Positions 47,779-56,700 of a DNA stretch of 64,000 nt are shown one piece after another. The notes under the pieces are model-generated. The model had not been told where the DNA came from. It ran no database searches and saw nothing but the letters and a program-made list of their open reading frames with translations. The translations under genes and the position numbers were made by a program. This DNA comes from Anadara kagoshimensis (lineage: Eukaryota; Mollusca; Bivalvia; Arcoida; Arcidae): the NCBI GenBank assembly GCA_021292105.1, contig CM037870.1, forward strand, positions 3,581,058-3,645,057, read 5' to 3'. Numbering within the stretch: position 1 is the first letter of the stretch; each line of letters opens with the position of its first letter.

Positions 47779-50700
47779 GTAAGTGTAGCTTTACTAGTCA
47801 AGAACTTTATATACATGAATCTACCATTATAATCAGCATTTCACTTTGACACATGCAAATATATGGAAATGAATTCTTGTAAAACTAACATGTTGATTTT
47901 TATGTCAATACATTTAAATGTACCTAATTGAAATTCTGGCCCAATTCTCCACAAGGAGAGATGGACATAAGTCAAGTAAGTCAATTGAAATTGAAAAGCT
48001 AGTCATGATGATGTTGATTACAACACTGTTTCTTGTTATTGCAGGAAGTCGACCTTTTTCAATGTTTTAACAAAGAGTATGGCAACTGCAGAAAACTTTC
48101 CATTCTGTACCATTGAACCAAATGAAAGTTAGTATATATGATATATACATGTACTGTGAAATCATGAATTTTCGTTGTGTCCCAGTTTAACATTTTGTGA
48201 ACACAAATTTACATGTCAAGAAAACAGTATATATTACAATCTTACCTAGAGCAGTAAACACAATCACTTTATCACCCCGCAGACTTCTTGTCTTAAAATC
48301 ACAAAAATATCTCAAAAATTAGACACAAGAATACATACATGTGTTTCATGTTTCCTAAACTTCTGTTGTCTATTTTTTGAAATGTATTCTTGATGTGGTT
48401 TGAATGCATTACCTAATGATTTATGTACACGTTTTCTTTGATTTCCCATATATAAAACATACCTTCTCAATTTTCCTGTACATGATAGAATTTTTTCCTA
48501 TCTAGACTGTTTTGATACCCCCGCTTAAAAAGTGGGGGTATATAGTGATAGGGGTGTCTGTCCATCCGTCCTTTTGTTACACCTTAGGGTACCTATCTCT
48601 TATCCGCAACTCCTTCTAAACCCTTCAATGGATTTTCATGAAACTTTCACACAATCTTTGTGATATAATGTAGATGTGCACCTCCTATTTAAAAATTTGA
48701 TCTGATGGATTTTTTTTATGTGGGTGGAGTGGGGGGGGGGGATATTTTTTGTGAGCTTGTGGCTCACAGTTTTTCTAGTTTTTAACTTATTTTAATTATG
48801 AATCAATTATGTTTATTGTGATATTATTATATTATTATTTATGTTTTGCTATTTACTAGGTCGTGTTCCAGTGCCAGATGAAAGATTTGACTTTTTGTGT
48901 TCACATTATCAACCAGTATCGTAAGTTCCTTTAAAAGAAATAGGACCAGTGACTGAGTGGATTGAAATAATGCTGTTTTATGGAAGTTAAGATTTTGTCA
49001 CTTATACCAAGGCAATCAGTTCTTAGATTGCAGGAAACCAAACAACTAGCCTTTAGCAAATGAACTGACAAAATTTCTCACAGTAGGATCTTTCTCGAGT
49101 GTGATTCATGACTAGGCGGTTAGAGGCACGAATTTGTAAGAGCACATGTTGGACCACTCTGCCACTGGGGCCCCATCAAAAGTTTGATATCAATCATGTC
49201 CCAACTGCATCTTTGTAACTAAGTTAGACTTATATAAGTAATAATTAACCATTGCACTATGTCTAATGAATTAATAGTTGCTAAAAAAAAAACAGTAGCA
49301 TGCAGGAGAGACTGGGGTAGTTGTATGGAGAATATTATGGTTAATAAAAACCTCACAAGCTTTATAAAGTAGGAAAGCCCTTCATGTAAAAGGCGAAGGT
49401 TTCTATCCCAGGCTAGTGACATAAGATAGGGATAAAATTGTGACTTTTCTTTAGCAAGTATGAAATAATTACAATATAAAATTAGCATTAGATAATTTAT
49501 TTCAATTAATATTTTTTTCAGAAAAGTTCCGGCATTTTTAAATGTTGTGGACATTGCTGGTCTTGTGAAAGGCGCTCATGAAGGAAAAGGTCTGGGAAAT
49601 GCATTTTTATCCAACATAAATGCTTGTGATGCAATATTTCACGTAGTCAGTAAGTCTTATGTATATAAAATAACAGTAACAGGGCTCTCGCTGGGTCATT
49701 TTTGGGGCCGATATTCTGCCCCATTCACAATTCAAAATCTTATGGTGTTTTCACAATCACTTTGCTAATTTTCACAATTTTGTAAATTTCAGCTTTAAAA
49801 CCAGTATATTTGGAGTTTTCTTTTTCACAATTTTGGCTATTATGATGCTTTATTCACAATTGCAAGGGCCCTGGCCCCATTCACAAAAGGGTGAGGGAGA
49901 GCCCTGAGTAAAACCTGTGTATAAAGACCACCCAAAGGACCTAAGAAATATTTATATTAGAGACAGGTGATCTTGCTTGAAATATGAAGCAAAGGGACTT
50001 TAAACACACTGGTCTTTATAGGGTGGTCGCTAAAGCTAGTTTTATTGTATATAGAAGTTAAGTTAAATCTGATATTTTATTTGTTTTATATAAGTAGCTC
50101 TGATGAAAAAATTGCAAAAAATCCTAGTAAACCCTAGATTTATTGCCACCATTTGTCTAGTTTGATTTTGGCATTATAAAGGGGGTTGGGAATAAATAAG
50201 AGGGGAATTTGAGAAAGACATGAAATAAAAAAAAACTTTGGGTTTCAAAATACTGTGATAAGCAAGGTGGCAAAGCTATTGAGGAGCTTTATAATGGGGT
50301 TGAACTGTATATGTAATATTTAATGAGTTATGCTAAAATTGAAGTTGACTTAATTTAAGCGGTTATGTTATAAGCCAGGTATGTTTCATTAAAGAACACT
50401 CTATGCACATTGCCCTGAACACACTGCAAAGGTAAAAAAAAGTAGCTTTTAGTTGGTGATGCCTGGATATAAGTGAAATATTCTTGACTAGGATTAATAA
50501 AACCACATTCAACCAGCCAGTCAATCAATCCTAAAGGGGGTGGGACATGTACATGGATCAATAAACAAAGTTATTCTAGGCACACAAGAAATATAAACCC
50601 AACTATTGATGCATGTAAATGTATTTTCTATATTTTACAGGAGCGTTTGATGATGAAGAAATTGTTCATGTAGAAGGCGATGTTGATCCCGCCAGAGATT

Positions 50701-53700
50701 TGGAGATCATCCATGACGAATTACGATTTAAAGACATGGAATATCTTAATAAACATATGGGAACGCTAGAGAAAAATGTCGGTCGTGGAGGAGATAAAAA
50801 ACTGAAACCAGAATTTGTAGGTATCAAAAACTAAAACCAAAAAAAAAAAGAAGATGAAATTAAAAATGTTATGTCCAGACACTTCTTGTTTGAAGTAATT
50901 CTCCAAATATATGTAGCACTATTTCACAAAACTTGGTGCAAAGCATCAACATTGATAGGAGATGTGCATATTGTGAACCCGAGTTGGTTTGCTTATTTTC
51001 TTAGGAGTTATTGCCCTTTGAACATAAGTGAAAATCAAAAAACAAAAAGGACCTGCTTGCAGGGCATCCTAATTCACTGAATTTGCATGTTAAAGTACTG
51101 TGTTACACAATTACAAAAAATGCAATTTTAAGATGTTAGATGTACTCTTGAGTTTCATTGTTTTGAAATGGCATTTCCATTAAATTTATCTTATTTGCAT
51201 TTTGTTCCATTTAAACATATTTTGGTCAATAGTGAAAATATAGATTTACCCTGCATCAAGTCTTGAATTATAAACCTCCACTGAGAAGAGCAGAAGTAAT
51301 CATTTGTTTGTATTGTTTGTTTTCTGCCAAAGAAGGGAACAGATCATCAATTATTTAATATTTTAATCTGTAGCTTAAAATCTTATCACAATTGATTGGT
51401 TATCAATTATATTATGCCAATGTTATCTAAATTTACTTTGTATCTTCATAAACAAATTTATTCTTTGCTAAATAAATTTGATATATATTTTTTAGGACTG
51501 TTTATCCAAAGTAAGAGACTTGTTGGAGGATAAAAAATGGGTCAGGCACTGTACCACTTGGGATGCCAAAGAGGTAGGACTTTATTGATGTCTCTAAAAT
51601 TTGTCTGTTCATTAGTTGAAAGAAATTTCCCTATAGGACCTTGATGATTTAAAGAATAGCAAAGGAGAAATGTAGCAGTCTTAGAAGCTCAGTTGGTTGA
51701 ACCTATAGTGCTGGAAGGTCCTGGGTTTGATCTCCAGTCCAACTGCATTTTTCTCCATCCTGTTTCAAGTGCATAACCTTAATTTTATTGTATCATTTTT
51801 TAATGTGGTATGTGTCACTATCTATAATGTGCTTACCCTTTTGGAGTACCCAGTTTCTCTTTCCTGTTGGAAGTTCATTTGTTTAACATAATTTGCAAGT
51901 TTTCAAAGTGTTTACTTTAATTTTGGGATTGTGATTTGGACATGGATTAGTATGTGGTTGTGATTTGGACATGGATTAGTATGTGGTTGTGATTTGGACA
52001 TGGATTAGTATGTGGTTGTGATTTGGACATGGATTAGTATGTGGTTGTAATTTGGACATGGACTAGTGTGTGGTTGTGATTTGGACATGGATTAGTATGA
52101 GATTGTGATTTGGACATGGATTAGTATGTGGTTGTGATTTGGACATGGATTAGTATGTGGTTGTGATTTGGACATGGATTGGTATGAGATTGTGATTTAG
52201 ACATGATTTAGTATGTGGTTGTGATTTGGACATGATTTAATATGTGGTTGTGATTTGGACATGGATTAGTATGTGGTTGTGATTTAGACATGGATTAGTA
52301 TGTGGTTGTGATTTGGACATGGATTGGTATGAGATTGTGATTTGGACATGGATTAGTATGTGGTTGTGATTTGAACATGGATTAGTATGTAGTTGTGATT
52401 TGGACACGGATTGGTATGAGATTGTGATTTAGACATGATTTAGTATGTGGTTGTGATTTGGACATGGATTAGTATGTGGTTGTGATTTGGACATGGATTA
52501 GTATGTGGTTGTGATTTAGACATGGATTAGTATGTGGTTGTAATTTAGACATGGATCAATATGCTTGTTTGATCTTTTTTTAGTGAATCTTCTAACATGT
52601 TTTTGTTTTTTGGTTTTTTTCAGATTGACATTTTGAATCAACATTTATTTCTAACATCCAAACCTGTGATATATTTAGTGAATTTGTCAGAAAAAGATTT
52701 TATTAGAAAAAAGAATAAATGGTATGTTATTTAAACTAAATAAAAAAAGAGAATTCATATTTCTTAATTAGATTTCTGCCACTTCACTTATACCTGGTGA
52801 CTTTTCTTGACTGGAAAATAAAGCCTTATTCAAACAATCTTAATTTGATTCACTAACAGCAGGTGACTGTACTTGTACGCTTAATATTGTGTTTTCACAT
52901 CTTGGAAACAGGTCCCGGTTTCACAATTTTTCCTTAGCTAAGATTTTCCTTAACTTCAGTCTTGCAAAATTTCAAATCTTCATAATTTTGTTAATTTTCA
53001 AGATATTCAGGAGAATTTATGGTGTTATTTTTAACAGGGCTCGTACAGGCCTTGAAAAGTCCTAAAATGACCCTAAAACAGGTCTGACCCTAAAAAGCCC
53101 TTGAATTTATCCTGAAGGCCCTAAAAAGCCCTTGAATTTGGCCAGTTGGATGTCTGTAGTTCGATATTAAGTGGTTTCAAATAGACTGATTTAAATAAAT
53201 AAATTAATTAATTAATAAGTAGCGTTGAAATGAGCAATTTAAAGGTACCTGTCCCTCCTAATCGCCCAACTTCAACATCCACTTCAAGTGTTGTTACTAT
53301 GGACACGCAAGTAATTGTTTTATTGATTTAATTGCCTTTGCACCAATATTTTTTTGCTAAAATTGTCCCTCTGATTAGGCCTTAAGTTTGCTAATAAGAC
53401 CCTGAAAAGACCCTAAAAAGTCCTTAAATTTGGATTCCAAATGTCTGTACGACCCCTGTTTAAGAGTTATTGCCCCTTGTCCATTTCTATTAACAGTTCA
53501 TACAAAGCTATTTTCTTTAATTGTGGATATTATACAGTCGAACCTGCCTAAAAGGCCACCTCTATGTAAGGACCACCTGCTTATAAAGGCCAGTAGAATT
53601 GTGTCCCAATTGTTCTTTATTCATATTATTTGAGCCTGTATATAAAGACCACTTTTACTGGTTCCCTTGGGAGGCCTTTATAGACAGGTTTGACTGTACT

Positions 53701-56700
53701 TGTAAAATACAAGTGTATATGTTGTTTTATTTTCTTACTTAGGTTAGTAAAAATAAAGGAATGGATAGATGTAAATGATCCAGGTGCTATGGTTATACTG
53801 ATGAGCTGTGGGATAGAACTTAAATTATTTGACATGTCACCTGAAGAGAGAACAGCTTACCTCCAAGAAGCTAAGATACAGAGGTTTGTTGATACATGTA
53901 GCGGTATATACAAATCTGTATTGAAAATAGGCAATTACAAAACCAGGGTGATAAAAGTAATTGCATTTTAATTGTTGACCTTGGATGAACCTATGAGGTA
54001 ACCAAGAGAGCATACTACAATCGATTTTAGTAAATAATGTAAATTTTTCTCTACATCAGAGAATAACAGAAAATGTAAAAACAATATTAAAAATATTTTT
54101 GATGTGCTTTTTATTTTAAAAACAAAAAATAACTGTTATGTTTCAAAAATTAAAGAGGTATAATACATGCAGTTATTTAAGGAAATAGCTGGCTCTAAAC
54201 ATTAAAGACAAACATTCATCTTTGACGGGGTACATGGGGTCGTGTAACCTGCCAAAACCCTGTATAATGTTTTTGTCACCCTTCAAAGTGATACTAACTA
54301 GATCTTTTTAACTTCCATTTCGTATTTTGTGTGGCTTGTGTACGTTGTTGCCATGTTTGTTTACCGTAACTAGACGTCCGTGATGTATGAGTTACTTCCC
54401 TTATACCGCTAAACGTCGCATGCGTTTATGTACCCCGGCAGATTTCACTTGAAGGGTGACAAGGTGTATTTATACAGTATTTATAATTGTTTTGGAGCAC
54501 TAATTTTGTTTTACACATTTGTTTTTTTTTCAGTGCCCTAGACAAAATCATCGTAAATGGATACAAAGCTCTGAATCTTGTGTACTTCTTCACCACTGGA
54601 AAAGATGAAGTCAAAGCTTGGACAATTATGGTCAGTATAAGTTTAGATAAAGTTATAATTTAAAAGTTAAAGTTTTCAAGCAGTCCTGGCTTTGATAATT
54701 TCAACATTTTCTATGATGGTATATAGAAGACTATTGAAAAAGTACTTGTAATAAAAAACAAACATACTAATCCATGTCCGAATCACAATCCAGAAGCAAA
54801 GTAAAAACTTTGAAACTGAAACTGACAAGTCCGTTTAGACACATGAACTTCCACCAGGGAAGTGAGGCTATGTGCTCAGGAAGGGTAAGCACCTTTTGTT
54901 TAGCTAGCTACACCCGCCATGTATGTAATCAAAATTGTGTGAAAGGAACATGGAACTATAGGACGTCAAATATATCCAGGGCAATCCTAGTCCTCCCCAA
55001 AAGTTACCAGTCTTGTACTGTGGGACTGGATGTTATTTTAAACACTAAATTTGATCATGTAATGTTCTACATATAGAATAAATGTTGGCTAAATATTACT
55101 ATTAGGAACCTGTAGCTGTGCATTTCAACATATATCAGTATACATAAGGAGACCTACTTAGATTCAGTATACTCTGTATGTCGGTTACAGGTGAATTTAT
55201 TTTATTTCCATGTCTTTACTTTTTATAGGTTGGAACAAAAGCCCCACAAGCAGCAGGTAGAATACACACAGATTTTGAAAAAGGTTTTATCATGGCTGAA
55301 GTGATGAATTATAATGATTTTAAGGAGCTTGGAAGTGAGAATGAAGTCAAGGTAAAGTTTAGAATTTAGAGTGTAGGCATACATTTAGATGTCCAAATGC
55401 ATCTCTCTGTAGACACAATTTCGTAGCAAGTCCAGCTCGCCAGACACAAGCCAAGAGTCTACCAAATCATGTTTACATTATTTCACTGCACTGTTACAAC
55501 CGCTATTGAAATAACGACTTCTATTGAAATAATATTTCAATAGCGGTTGAGAATGCACTGAAATAACGACCACTATTGAAATAATTTCAATAGCGGTTGA
55601 GAATGCACTGAAATAACGACCACTATTGAAATTGGAAAAATTATTTCAATAGCGGTTGAGAATGCACTGAAATAACGACCTCTATTGAAATAATTATTTC
55701 AATAGCGGTTGAGAATGCACTGAAATAACGACCACTATTGGAATAATTATTTCAATAGCGGTTGAGAATGCACTGAAATAATTACCTCTATTGAAATAAT
55801 TATTTCAATAGCGGTTGAGAATGCACTGAAATAACGACCTCTATTATTTCAATAGCGGTTGAGAATGCACTGAAATAACGACCACTATTGAAATTATTTC
55901 AATAGCGGTTGAGAACTGAAATAACGACCACTATTGAAATAATAATGTCTTAAGAACTTTTTTCTACACGAATAACCTAACCGCCTATTGAATATATTTG
56001 CGATGACGATTATGTTTATCACTGCACAACCAGTGAATATGATCTTATTCGTTAATTAATAGTAATATATTTTACCATACCAAAAACAAAAGTTATAAGA
56101 GGTGTTTGTTGAGGAGCAGTCGTAATTTACCTCTGTTTTCTAATGTATAGTATATACTGGTAAGTTTATACATTAGCTTGTTTCCTATAAACAGTATATA
56201 CTGGTCAAAATTATTACGAAAACCTTGCATGTACAGCTGCATTTTTCGAATTTAAGGTGCTTTGATTTTATTATTAAGATATCCGTTTAAATATTTTTAA
56301 GAAGGGTTTTTTCTATAACATTCAGTTTATAAACATAATGAACTATAATCCATACATATTAACCGCAATTTTTTTCAGAGAAGAAAATGATAAGATATTT
56401 CAGATCTGATATATAAGACCCAAGTTAAAAATAACATTGAGCTAAATTATACAATGCATAAGTACAGGACTTAAAATCTTCTTCAATGATACATCAAAAT
56501 TGCACAGCTTGTCCAGTGTGGTTGGAGATAACTTATTCAATTTTGTTAGCTTTCTTAAATATAAAATGTAGCACTTTGCTTAAAGTATTTAGATTAACTG
56601 CAAAATAATCTAAATATGGTTGATCTTTTATTTTCTATGGCACGTCTGTACTGTCTAACGGTCAGAAGTTATCAGCCATATTTAAACGCAGCGCGCCTTT

